Source of the DNA: Thiosocius sp963736445
GTDB taxonomy: Bacteria; Pseudomonadota; Gammaproteobacteria; Chromatiales; Chromatiaceae
Direction: 5' to 3'
Assembly (NCBI GenBank): GCA_963736445.1
Contig: CAVTOY010000014.1
Location: 62,001 to 126,000 of the forward strand
Length of the DNA stretch: 64,000 nt
The position numbers and the translations under genes were made by a program. Under the pieces are notes generated by a model that had not been told where the DNA came from, searched no databases, and saw only the letters and a list, made by a program, of their open reading frames with translations. Below are positions 47,808 through 56,605 of the stretch, in pieces. The number at the start of each line of letters is the position of its first letter. Position 1 is the stretch's first letter.

Positions 47808-48543
47808 GAAGATCTCTCCATTCCTTAGTCAACCGACATTTAGGGTGCGGCGCTAACCCGTCCCGGGGATTGAAATGGCGCAAGGTCGGGCCGAGAAAAT
47901 CATCAATATCACCGCCCGCCTCCGCATAGGTAACCGACCGAACGAGGTCAAAAGAGCTGGCTATATCGCTGACCACTCCTCGGCAGTCCGACAAGAATTC
48001 ATATGAGGCGAGGATTCGGGGATCGTCTCGAGTATGAAAATCTGCTTCATGCACATTCGAGAACCATATATTGCAGGACTCTAGCCCAGTTATTTCATCT
48101 CTCCTAAGCAATGACGCGGCAACCTCAGCTGTAGACCGCGAACATAATACACACTGGAATCGGCAGTTCGGTTCACGCATCAGTTCTACTCATAACGGAA
48201 GCCAGCGGCACATGCGTACTTCTTTCAAGACCCAAAGTGGCGACTCTCGTAACTTGCGACAAACCACGAACAGGATTTTGTGCCGGAAAGGTCCGGTTTC
48301 CTCCGATCCCCCCCAGTATTCAGGCAACGACCTCAAATCACCCCAACCTGTCCCATAATGATTCGGTAGCCACTCGTGCAGAGAATCAACGTCGACGTGC
48401 CCCGAGGAGCCACTTGCATTGACCCCCTCTTCGGCGACAATCAAGGATGCGCTGAGATCTGCGCTAAAACGGGAAAGTGCTCCTGGAAGCTTTGAGGTGC
48501 CGCTGCGGCGCGGTCCGGACAGCAAGATTGCTTCGCGCTTCAT
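47788..48543 (-). pseudogene. second sulfotransferase, in-frame nonsense mutation
   Basis: A paralogue of the neighbouring sulfotransferase in one continuous frame but with TGA at 48190-48192. The TGA stands where the neighbour has Trp (CRLLPLW versus CRWLPL-stop), and TGG to TGA is a single change. The P-loop is partly kept (GPRRSGTSKL), but the NPKGYWEN region has decayed to NASGSSGH. After the stop, STAEVAASLLRRDEIT and FLGPTLRHFNPRDG still align. It starts with ATGA overlap at the wzt stop and overlaps the next gene by 20 bases. This looks like real decay. Confidence 0.75.
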
Positions 48544-49823
48544 GGGACATCAATCCTCTTGAACGAAGGGCTCATGTCTATGTCACCAGAAGAATTCAAC
48601 GGTATGGCAACTTGCAGAAAGATCGAATCGTAGCGGCGATCATGTGGCTCGATTCTGTCCAATGCCTGACTCGCAACTCCGACAGACAATCGGTAGTCGC
48701 CACCTTCGAGGAATGGTTTGAAGGTAAAGCAAACCTTTACCCGATCACCCGCGGTCTGATTTCGGAAACAGGCGTTCCCGCAGACCTCGCGAGAGTTAGT
48801 TGAAAGCAGTATGGATCCGTGGGTTGATTTTATTGCCAGTCCATAGATCGGTCGTTCGATATCAGCATGAAAACTTACCTCTAGCCATATTTCAGCGACC
48901 TCTGCCGGCACCAAGGTCTGCGGGTCAGTGCGACCACTTTGAACGATACGAATATTCTCTATTAGTGCCTTTCGGTCTCCCCATCGGGTTTCTGCAGGAT
49001 TATAGGCGGGATGTTCAGAAAACCTGTCACTCGAAATCTTGTGTACTTTAGCTCCTGTTACCGACTCCTTCGCAACCCTTGATTCGGACTTCAGCCGCAC
49101 AAGGTATTCCTGCAATGTAGCGGCAACATCTCCATCGGCACGCAGATGGCCATCTTCGAGCAAAATCGCACGGTCACAGTGATGAGCAACCTGTTCAATA
49201 GCATGGGTGACGATAAGGATGGTTCCCCCCCGCCCGCGGATCTTGTCGATTCTACTCAGACACTTCGCCTGAAATGCTGCATCACCCACCGCCAGTGCCT
49301 CATCAACCACGAGAATATCCGGATCGACACTGACCGCTACGGCAAAGGCAAGCCTTACGAACATGCCGCTCGAATACATGCGCACCGGCTGGTCGATGAA
49401 GTCGCCGATGTCGGCGAAAGCGGCGATGTCATCGAAACGCTCGTCCATCTGCGCCTTGCTGAAGCCCATCAACATACCTTGGAAATCGATGTTCTCGCGC
49501 CCGGTGAACTCCGGATTGAATCCCGAACCCAGTTCGAGCAGCGCGGATATGCGGCCTGCGACCCGCATGCTGCCCGAGGTGGGCTTCAATATCCCGCAGA
49601 TGATCTGAAGCAGCGTGCTCTTGCCGGTGCCGTTGCGGCCGATGATGCCGACGGTCTCGCCCCTGCGAATGTCGAAAGTGACATCGTGCAATGCCGTGAA
49701 TTCACGGTGGTAGCGCTTAAGCCCCAGGCTCAGGAACTGCTTAACCCGGTCACCGGGGTGGTCGAACAGCCGGTAGGACTTGGTCAGGTTGCGGACTGCA
49801 ATCGCGATATCGTCAGAGGACAT
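48540..49823 (-). CDS. wzt: polysaccharide ABC transporter ATPase with Wzt-like C-terminal domain
   Basis: A 427-residue ATPase of the Wzm-Wzt O-antigen exporter type. Walker A GRNGTGKST lies at 62-70, signature YSSGM at 150-154 and Walker B ILVVDEALAVGD near 170. The C-terminal ~150 residues (from about 280) form a beta-rich domain like the Wzt carbohydrate-binding domain, which reads the modified non-reducing end of the finished chain. ATG 49823 is chosen because similarity begins at DDIAIAVRNLTKSY. It overlaps the permease stop by 11 bases. Confidence 0.9.
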   Translation of the reverse strand: MSSDDIAIAVRNLTKSYRLFDHPGDRVKQFLSLGLKRYHREFTALHDVTFDIRRGETVGIIGRNGTGKSTLLQIICGILKPTSGSMRVAGRISALLELGSGFNPEFTGRENIDFQGMLMGFSKAQMDERFDDIAAFADIGDFIDQPVRMYSSGMFVRLAFAVAVSVDPDILVVDEALAVGDAAFQAKCLSRIDKIRGRGGTILIVTHAIEQVAHHCDRAILLEDGHLRADGDVAATLQEYLVRLKSESRVAKESVTGAKVHKISSDRFSEHPAYNPAETRWGDRKALIENIRIVQSGRTDPQTLVPAEVAEIWLEVSFHADIERPIYGLAIKSTHGSILLSTNSREVCGNACFRNQTAGDRVKVCFTFKPFLEGGDYRLSVGVASQALDRIEPHDRRYDSIFLQVAIPLNSSGDIDMSPSFKRIDVP

Positions 49824-50595
49824 CGGCAAACTCGTCGCGACTGTGCTGAAAGAAGGCATAACCGAGCGCGAACACCGCGCCACCGACTGCCAATGCTACC
49901 GACCAGGCCGCCCAAGCCACCGGCACGCCGAGGATCGCCGCACGGCCGGCCTCGATAACCGAACCCAGGGGATTATATTGGTAAAGTGGACGCAGGATCG
50001 CGGGGACGGCTGATACTGGGTAGAAAACCGGCGACAGGAACAGCAGCATCTGTACGAACAGCGGCACGATCTGGTTCATGTCCTTGATGAACACGCCCCA
50101 AGCGGCAAGGAACCATGACAGGCCGACGGCGAACAGCAGCACGGGCAAAAGCAGCAGCGGAAACAGCAGAATTCCGAGGGTCAGATGCCCGGTCCAGGCG
50201 AGCGCAACCGCCAGGATAAGCAGGTTGAACAGCGCATGGATCAGGCCGGAGCCCACAGGGACCAGTGGCAGTAACTCGACCGGGAAAATCATTTTTTTCA
50301 CATAGCTGGGAGATCCGCGCACCGCGCTGGGTGAACGGGAGACCGACTCGGCAAAAACATTGAAGACGATCAGCCCGGAGTACAGCAGCAACCAGAACGG
50401 CAGGCCCTCGGTCTGCTGCGGCCAGCGCGCCTCGAAGATCTGGCCGAACACGAAGGCGAAGATGGCCAGCATTAGCAGTGGACTCAGGAAGATCCACAAC
50501 ACGCCGAACATCGCCCCACGGTAGCGCAGTAGCACGTCGCGTTTGATTAGTTGTGCAAGGAGGCCGCGATGCTTCAACAGGCCCATAATCATCAT
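49813..50595 (-). CDS. wzm: polysaccharide ABC transporter permease
   Basis: A 260-residue ABC-2 type permease with six hydrophobic segments. The N-terminal amphipathic part (LLAQLIKRDVLLRYRGAMFGVLW) and the later FLSPVFYP and YNPLGSVIEAGRAAILG motifs are typical of Wzm/TagG proteins. With Wzt it exports lipid-linked polysaccharide across the inner membrane. Three in-frame ATG codons exist at 50595, 50592 and 50586 and none has a strong ribosome site. It is about 100 bases downstream of the winged-helix gene. Confidence 0.88.
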   Translation of the reverse strand: MMIMGLLKHRGLLAQLIKRDVLLRYRGAMFGVLWIFLSPLLMLAIFAFVFGQIFEARWPQQTEGLPFWLLLYSGLIVFNVFAESVSRSPSAVRGSPSYVKKMIFPVELLPLVPVGSGLIHALFNLLILAVALAWTGHLTLGILLFPLLLLPVLLFAVGLSWFLAAWGVFIKDMNQIVPLFVQMLLFLSPVFYPVSAVPAILRPLYQYNPLGSVIEAGRAAILGVPVAWAAWSVALAVGGAVFALGYAFFQHSRDEFADVL

Positions 50596-50694
50596 TGGCG
50601 GGCGCCCCGCAGCTGTCTCGTTTCACGCACCGGACCCGTCACCCGATCAGATTCTCCCCGTGCGTGCCGGCAGACCTGCTTACACTGCGCCGCC

Positions 50695-51272
50695 TCAATC
50701 ATGCACACCGCCACTGCAGGCGAACCGGCTGATCGCACGCCACAGTTCCAGCCTGGGCCGGAGCGCATCCGTGTCGGCCATGCGCTCGAATTCCTTTTCG
50801 GAGAGAACCAAGGCGCGGATTTTTCGCGTGATGATACCGCTCCGTCTTTTCCACCAGATCGGAAAGGCTATGCCTATCGATGTCGCCCACCAGCACCAGA
50901 TCGATGACCCCGGTATCCCGGCCCTCCGCGTAATCGCCGGTCAGGTAGGCCGCCTCCAGCTTGCCGAGCCGCTCGATGATGCTGTCTACGATCCGATCCA
51001 TCCCCAGCGCCTTGCGCACCATGGATTGCAGCTCCGGAAACAGCGGATGCGAGCGGTCGGCGCGATACTGCACCTGCCGCCCCTCTTTCTCGCTCGTCAA
51101 CAGCCCGGCCGTGCTCAGTTGCTGCAGTTCGCTGCGCACATGGCCGGGAGAAGCATCGAAATCCTGCGCCAGCTCGCGCAGATAGGACGTGGCTGTCCGG
51201 ATTTAGGAACAGCCGCATCAGGATCTGGACCCGCATCTTGGACGTGAACAGGCTATCGAGCATGCACTGCAT
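50695..51272 (-). pseudogene. winged-helix regulator with nucleotidyltransferase-like domain, frame-disrupted
   Basis: A ~192-residue protein. Residues 1-75 form an ArsR/MarR-like winged helix: LFTSKMRVQILMRLFLNPD, YLRELAQDFDASPGHVRSEL and EGRQVQYRADRSHPLFPEL. The second half has a nucleotidyltransferase-like fold: LTGDYAEGRDTGVIDLVLVGDI, then VEKTE-II-RKIRALVLSEKEF. Frames change near 51186 and 50845. Similar two-part proteins lie beside polysaccharide loci in other gammaproteobacteria, from memory. It probably regulates the exporter operon that follows about 100 bases on. ATG 51263 is a possible alternative start. Confidence 0.6.
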
Positions 51273-51388
51273 TGTTCGGTTTTTAAGTACAAAACTTGAG
51301 CGAATAATGTCACATTTCGTCCGTGGGCACTTCAGCGGACCGCACGACCTGCCGAAACCCTGTCCTATCGCGACTAAGCGCAAGCCAC

Positions 51389-53358
51389 ATGCAAAGGCCC
51401 TCGATGCCCTCCTTGAAGAACCCTTCCTGGATCCTGCTGCTCGCTCTGGTCTGCGGCCGTGGTCGTCTACACGAATGGCCTCAACGGCCCGTTCCTGTTC
51501 GACGACCACATCCACATCACCCAAAACCGATGGGTCAAGATCGAGTCACTGGGCTGGACCGACCTGCGCCCAGGCCTGGAATTCTTCGTTCAGCCCGTTT
51601 CCCAGCAATCGCCCCCTGGCCCAGCTGAGCTTTGGCATCAACCACGCGCTGGCCGGCCTGAACCCCTGGGCGTTCAAGGCCACCAACCTGGCGATCCATC
51701 TGCTAATCGGGCTGCTGGTGTTCGTATTTACCCGCCTGGCCTATCGCGCGGTCGCGGGCGACGCCGCCGACCGCAGCGCGGAGCCTGCTGGCCGCGGCGA
51801 CCGCCGCCGTCTGGCTGCTCCACCCGCTGCACGTCAGCACCGTGCTGTACACGGTACAGCGCATGGCGCAGCTGTCCAGCCTGGGCCTGCTTGCCGCGCT
51901 GAGCTGCTATTTCCTGGGGCGGCTGCGGATCGCCGAGGGCCGACCGGGCGCTCGTCTGGATGCTGGCGGCGGTGCCGCATGGCCTTGCTGGCTTTCTCGG
52001 CAAAGAGAACGCGGTGCTGCTGCCGCTTGCTGCTGCTGGTCAGCGAAATCACTCTGCTGCGGAGCGTCTGCATCGACAATCGGCACGCCGCGGTATTCAT
52101 GCAGGGTGTCTGGGCAGTGTTCATCGCCCTGCCGCTGATCGCCGGCCTGGTCTACTTCGCCACACACCCCGGCTATGTCAACTACGACGGACGCCCGTTC
52201 ACGCTGGAGGAACGTGTCCTCACCCAGACCCGGGTCCTGTGGCTCTACCTGCGGTGGCTGTTCGTCCCGGATGTCTCGGCTTTCGGCCTTTTCCACGACG
52301 ACATTCGGCTGTCGACCGGCCTGATCGAACCCGCCGACGACGCTGTTCGCCATCGTCGGCCTGCTCGGCCTGGCGCGGCCGCGCTCTTGTTGCGCAGAGG
52401 GCACCTGTCTTCGCCTTCGCGGTGCTGTTCTTTCTCGCCAACCACGCGCTCGAGTCGAGCAGTCTTTCCGCTGGAGATGGTGTTCGAGCACCGCAACTAC
52501 CTGGCCAGCCTCGGGCCGCTGTTCTATCTGGCCTACCTGGTCACCGTCCGCGTCAGCAAGCCTCGAGATTCAGGCCGCTGGCCTTGGTACTGCTCGGCTT
52601 GCTGCTCCTGTCAGCTATGCGCCTGGTTACCTATATCACGGGTCGACAACTGGTCGAGCTACAAGAGCTTCATCCTCAGTTCCGCCGAGAATCACCCGCG
52701 CTCACCACGCAGCAATTTCATGGCCGGGCAAGTTGCTGATCTCTGCGTTCGAGAACAGCCGAAGGCCAAGCCAGCAGATTTGGCGAAGTGCAGCTCGCGA
52801 CATTCCTTCAGCAACGGCCTGGCCCATGATGGCCGCTGCATCAACTGTCTGTTCGGCCTGCTGGTGCTTGATCTGCACCTGAACAAACCGCCGGATCCGG
52901 CCGTTACTAGTCAACGTCTGAAGCAGACGCTGCGGTCGGGCTATGTCGGACCTACAAGGTTTCCGTCAGCCAGTTCAGCTATCCTGGTGAAATGGCTGCA
53001 GAGCGGCAGTCGGCACAATCACCACCCGAGGATCTGGAATCGCTATTCGACGCCGCCCTCGAGAATCCGCAACTGGAATCACACCGGGCGCGCCGGCATC
53101 GAAGCGGCCTACCGAAAATATTTCGAGTTCGTCGCCCAAGATCTCGATGCAGCCGTGCAACACGCAACGGCCGCGGTCGATGCGTGGCCCTCCCAATGGA
53201 GCTATCATATGCAGCTGGTCCAGGTGCTGCAGAAGTTGGGGAGAGACCAGGAAGCGCTAGTCGCACTGGAACGAGCGGCCGGCGCTGCAGCCAATGAATC
53301 ACAACAACAGCAGACAGCCGAGAGACGTGCCGAGATTGCCACTCACCGACCCCATTGA
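51389..53358 (+). pseudogene. TPR-containing polytopic membrane protein, frame-disrupted
   Basis: A ~650-residue membrane protein split across all three frames by about eight or more +1 shifts. Readable pieces in order: MPSLKNPSWILLLALV, VVVYTNGLNGPFLFDDHIHI, QAWNSSFSPFPSNRPLAQLSFG, LLAAATAAVWLLHPLH, LTQTRVLWLYLRWLFVPD, VFEHRNYLASLGPLFYL and a C-terminal TPR-like pair (AAYRKYFEFVAQDLDAAV, LVQVLQKLGRDQEALVAL). The DD-H-HI and HPLH motifs match TMTC-like / PMT-like proteins with C-terminal TPRs. These are membrane glycosyltransferases or glycan assembly factors. A start at 51404 is equally possible. Confidence 0.7.
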
Positions 53359-53364
53359 ATCCAT

Positions 53365-54247
53365 ATGGACGTGACCGATCCGCCGAGCGAGCTGAGCATC
53401 ATCCTGCCTGCGCTGAACGAGGCCCGCAGCCTGGAGATTCTGCTCCCGGACTTGACGCGGATCTTTCCCGATGCCGAGCTGATTATCGTCGACGACGGCT
53501 CACAAGACGACACCGCGGCGATCTGCGAGGCCAATGGCTGCCGCGTCGTCCGCAACCCCTATCGCATGGGCAACGGTGCCGCGATAAAGCGCGGCGTGCG
53601 CGCGGCCGGCGGCAAGTATCTTGCGATGCTGGACGCGGACGGTCAGCACAGCGCTGAGCATCTGCGGCGCCTGTGGGCGCGGTTCCAGTCAGAAGACCTC
53701 GATATGATCGTCGGCGCAAGGTATCGCGGCGATCATGCCAGCGTGTTCAGACGTTTCGGCAACTTTGCCTTCAATCGCCTGGCGAGTTGGATGACCGGCC
53801 AGAGGATCACCGACCTGACCAGCGGGCTGCGTATCTGCAAGGCGCGGCGCTTCCGCGAGTTTCTGCACCTGTTGCCGAACGGCTTCTCCTACCCGACGAC
53901 CAGCACCATGGCGTTTTTTCGTTCCGGCTATTCGGTCAGCCTACGAACCCATCGATGTACAGCAGCGCGAAGGCCGCAGCCACCTGAAGATCTGGCGTGA
54001 AGGCGTGCGCTTCTTGGTCATCATCTTCAAGATCGGGGCGCTGTACTCGCCGCTGAAATTCTTTTTGCCGATCAGCATCTCTCTGTTCGGAGCTGCGAGC
54101 CTACTTTACGCCTACACGTTTGCCGCCGAGGGCCGCTTCACCAACATGAGCGCCCTGCTCTACATGACCTCGCTGCTCACCTTCCTGATCGGGATGGTGT
54201 CTGAGCAGATTACCAGTCTGATGTTCGCGCGCCGCGAGCGCGAATAG
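53365..54247 (+). pseudogene. family 2 glycosyltransferase, polyprenyl-phosphate type, one frame break
   Basis: A ~294-residue DPM1/ArnC-like enzyme that would charge a lipid carrier with a sugar. SIILPALNEARSLEILL, LIIVDDGSQDDTAA and MLDADGQHSAEHL (DxD) are clear. A Gly/Phe-rich acceptor loop (TDLTSGLRI) follows. Near 53942 one extra C shifts the frame; beyond it YEPIDVQQREGRSHLKIW and two membrane helices finish the protein. It starts 6 bases after the TPR protein gene and may supply that protein's lipid-linked sugar (inference). Confidence 0.75.
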
Positions 54248-54285
54248 CGAATGCGGCCAAATTCAGCCGAGACGGCAACAAGTGT

Positions 54286-55596
54286 CTAATTCTGCTGCAT
54301 GAGTTTATTGGCGTTTTGCACATTGCTGGAACTCAGCGTCCCGGCCGCCTGCAGCAACGACAGGTTATTGAGGATGTATTCGTAGCGCGATTGATCCAGA
54401 TCGCGCTGAACGCGCAGCAGATCGCGCTGACTGTCCAGCACGTCGACCAGGGTACGGGTGCCGACATCAAAGCCTGCCTCGGTGGCCTCCAGGGCACTCT
54501 TCGACGACACCTCCGCCGCCTCCAACGCCTTCACCAGACTGATGCTGGCCAGCACGCCGCGGTAGGCGTTGCGCACCTGAGTCTCCACCGCGCGCCGCCG
54601 CTGGTCCAAAACATCTTGTGCCGCCTGATACTGAAACCGCGCCTGGCGGGTCGCCGCCTGGACCCCGCCACCGGTATATAGGGGGATACTCAACTGTAGG
54701 CCGATGTTCGCGTCATTCCTGTCGACATCGAAGTCCGCGTTGGTACGCTGAACGGCGTAGGAACCGACCAGATCGAGTGCCGGCGAGTCGCCGGCATCCT
54801 GCCGCTCGATCTCCTTGAGCGCGATTTCGGCGTCGTATTTCGCCGAGACAACGCCGGGGTTGTTTTGCAGCGCGGTCGCTGTCCACTCGTCCAGACTCGC
54901 GGGCTGCGGTGGCTTTAGCTCAACCGTCGATTTCAGATCCGCCAGCGGCCCAGTCGGTCCGCCGGTGATCTCCACAAGGGATTCGATCGCATTATCGAGT
55001 TGGTTCTGCGCGACGATCACATTGGCGCGCGCCTGGTCATAGCGCGCCTGGGCCTCGTTGACGTCGGTGATGGCGATCAGCCCGACTTCGAAGCGCTGTT
55101 TCGCCTGATCCAACTGTCGGGCGATCGCCTTGACATCGGCCTCGGTGAACGTCAGCGTGTCTTGCGCCGACAGGACCCCGAAGTAGGCCTCCGTGACGCG
55201 CACGATCAGGTCCTGCTCCGCGGTGGTATAGTCGACGTCGGCCTGCGCGACCTGGTCGCGGCGATTGATCCAGCTGGACCATCAGGTCCTTACGGTATAT
55301 GGCCTGGATCAACTGCAGTGCAGCGCTGGCGCTGGTGAAATTATCGTCGCCAGTGCCGGTGCCCGTGATCCTTTACATCTCTGTCCGTGTAGCTGGCATC
55401 TCCCGACAGGGTCACCCCGGGCAGCAGCTGGGACTTCGCCAGCGGCTCCGCCTCCAGCGTCGCATCGCGCGTCGCCTGCGCGGCGGCCAGCGTCGGGTCA
55501 TTCTTCTGGGCCATCGCATACACCGACGCCAGATCCGCAGCCGAGGCGCCGATACCGATGACACAGCAATGCAATCGCCAGTGCGATCTGCTTCAT
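54286..55596 (-). pseudogene. tolC: TolC family outer-membrane channel, frame-disrupted
   Basis: A ~437-residue outer-membrane efflux protein starting at ATG 55596 with GGGGAG upstream and a signal peptide (MKQIALAIALL...GASAADL). AQKNDPTLAAAQATRDAT and the repeated TolC helices (VTEAYFGVLSAQDTLTFTEADV, RNAYRGVLASISLVKALE) are typical. Frame changes fall near 55566, 55370 and 55265; the last ~305 residues are intact. It could serve the RND pump at 32.6-37.1 kb or the ABC exporter at 56.6 kb. The upstream M23 gene is on the same strand, 75 bases away. Confidence 0.85.
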
Positions 55597-55671
55597 AACG
55601 CTTGCTCCCCTTCCCCGATCTTAATTGTGTGCGGAATATATCAGAGTCCGTCGGGTGAATCGCGGCCCAAT

Positions 55672-56539
55672 TCAACGTGCGGCGCTGCGGCCTCCTGACG
55701 GCATTGACGGCACCAACAGTTCCGGGTCGATGCGCCGGTCGCGCAAATTCATGCGCCAATCCAGGTGGGCACCGGTCACACGCCCGGTTGCGCCGACTTC
55801 GGCGACGATGTCTCCCTGCTCCACGCGCTCGCCGACAGCGGCATGGAGCTTGTGCAGGTGCAGGAAGCTGACGACGTCAGTCGTGGCCGTGGTCGATGAT
55901 CAGGGTGCCACCGGAAAAAAACATGTCCGGCTCGGCCAGGGTCACGATACCCGGCGCCGGAGCACGTACCGGCGTGCCGACAGGGGCGGCCACGTCGACG
56001 CCGAAGTGCGGGCGGCGCGGCTCCCCGTTCAAGACCCGCTGGCTGCCATAGACCCCGCGTGATAGGGCCGAGCACTGGCCAGGCGAAGCCGGTCGAGAAA
56101 ATCCTGGCGGTCGTCGTCTCGCGCCCGCGCCTTCTTCACCTCCACTGACGTCGCGTCGGATCCGCGCCAGATCCTCCGGTTTGCGCGGCGTCACTTTGCG
56201 CTCCGGCAGGCCGTCGATGCGCTGGATGCGGTATTCGCGCTCGGCCACCTGCAAGGTCTCGCTTGACGACTCTCGCCGTTCGGCAGGTCGATGCGCAGCG
56301 CGGAGGTGGCCGGCGCGTCGCGCGTGAATCCGAGCAGGAAATCTCCCTTGCGCGCTCACCCGCACCGCCTGGCCATCCTGCCACACCCGGCTGCCGGGCG
56401 TCGTGCTGCCGACCATCATGCCGCCCTGGATCGCCTCGCCCGGACAGGCGTGTAAGGCACATCGCCCGGTTGTTCCTCCGCGCCCAGCGGCAGCGACCAG
56501 ATCAACAAGTAAGACCAATCCCAGCGCAGCAAATGGCAC
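55672..56539 (-). pseudogene. M23 family peptidase, frame-disrupted
   Basis: A ~290-residue LytM/M23 zinc metallopeptidase that acts on peptidoglycan or regulates its hydrolases. A probable GTG start at 56539 begins a hydrophobic signal (VPFAALGLVLLVDLVAAAG). The linker reads QVAEREYRIQRIDGLPERKV. The catalytic domain has VYGSQRVLNGEPRRPHFGVD (HxxxD), then after a +1 break near 55880 the HLH motif in SFLHLHKLHAAVGERV and GATGRVTGAHLDWRM. Other breaks lie near 56345, 56270, 56140 and 56065. The start is uncertain. Confidence 0.75.
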
Positions 56540-56605
56540 CGCGTATTTCCCTGTAGTTTGCAGACCAAGACCGGATTGTACAGATCGCTTTGTTAGACTG
56601 CCCAG

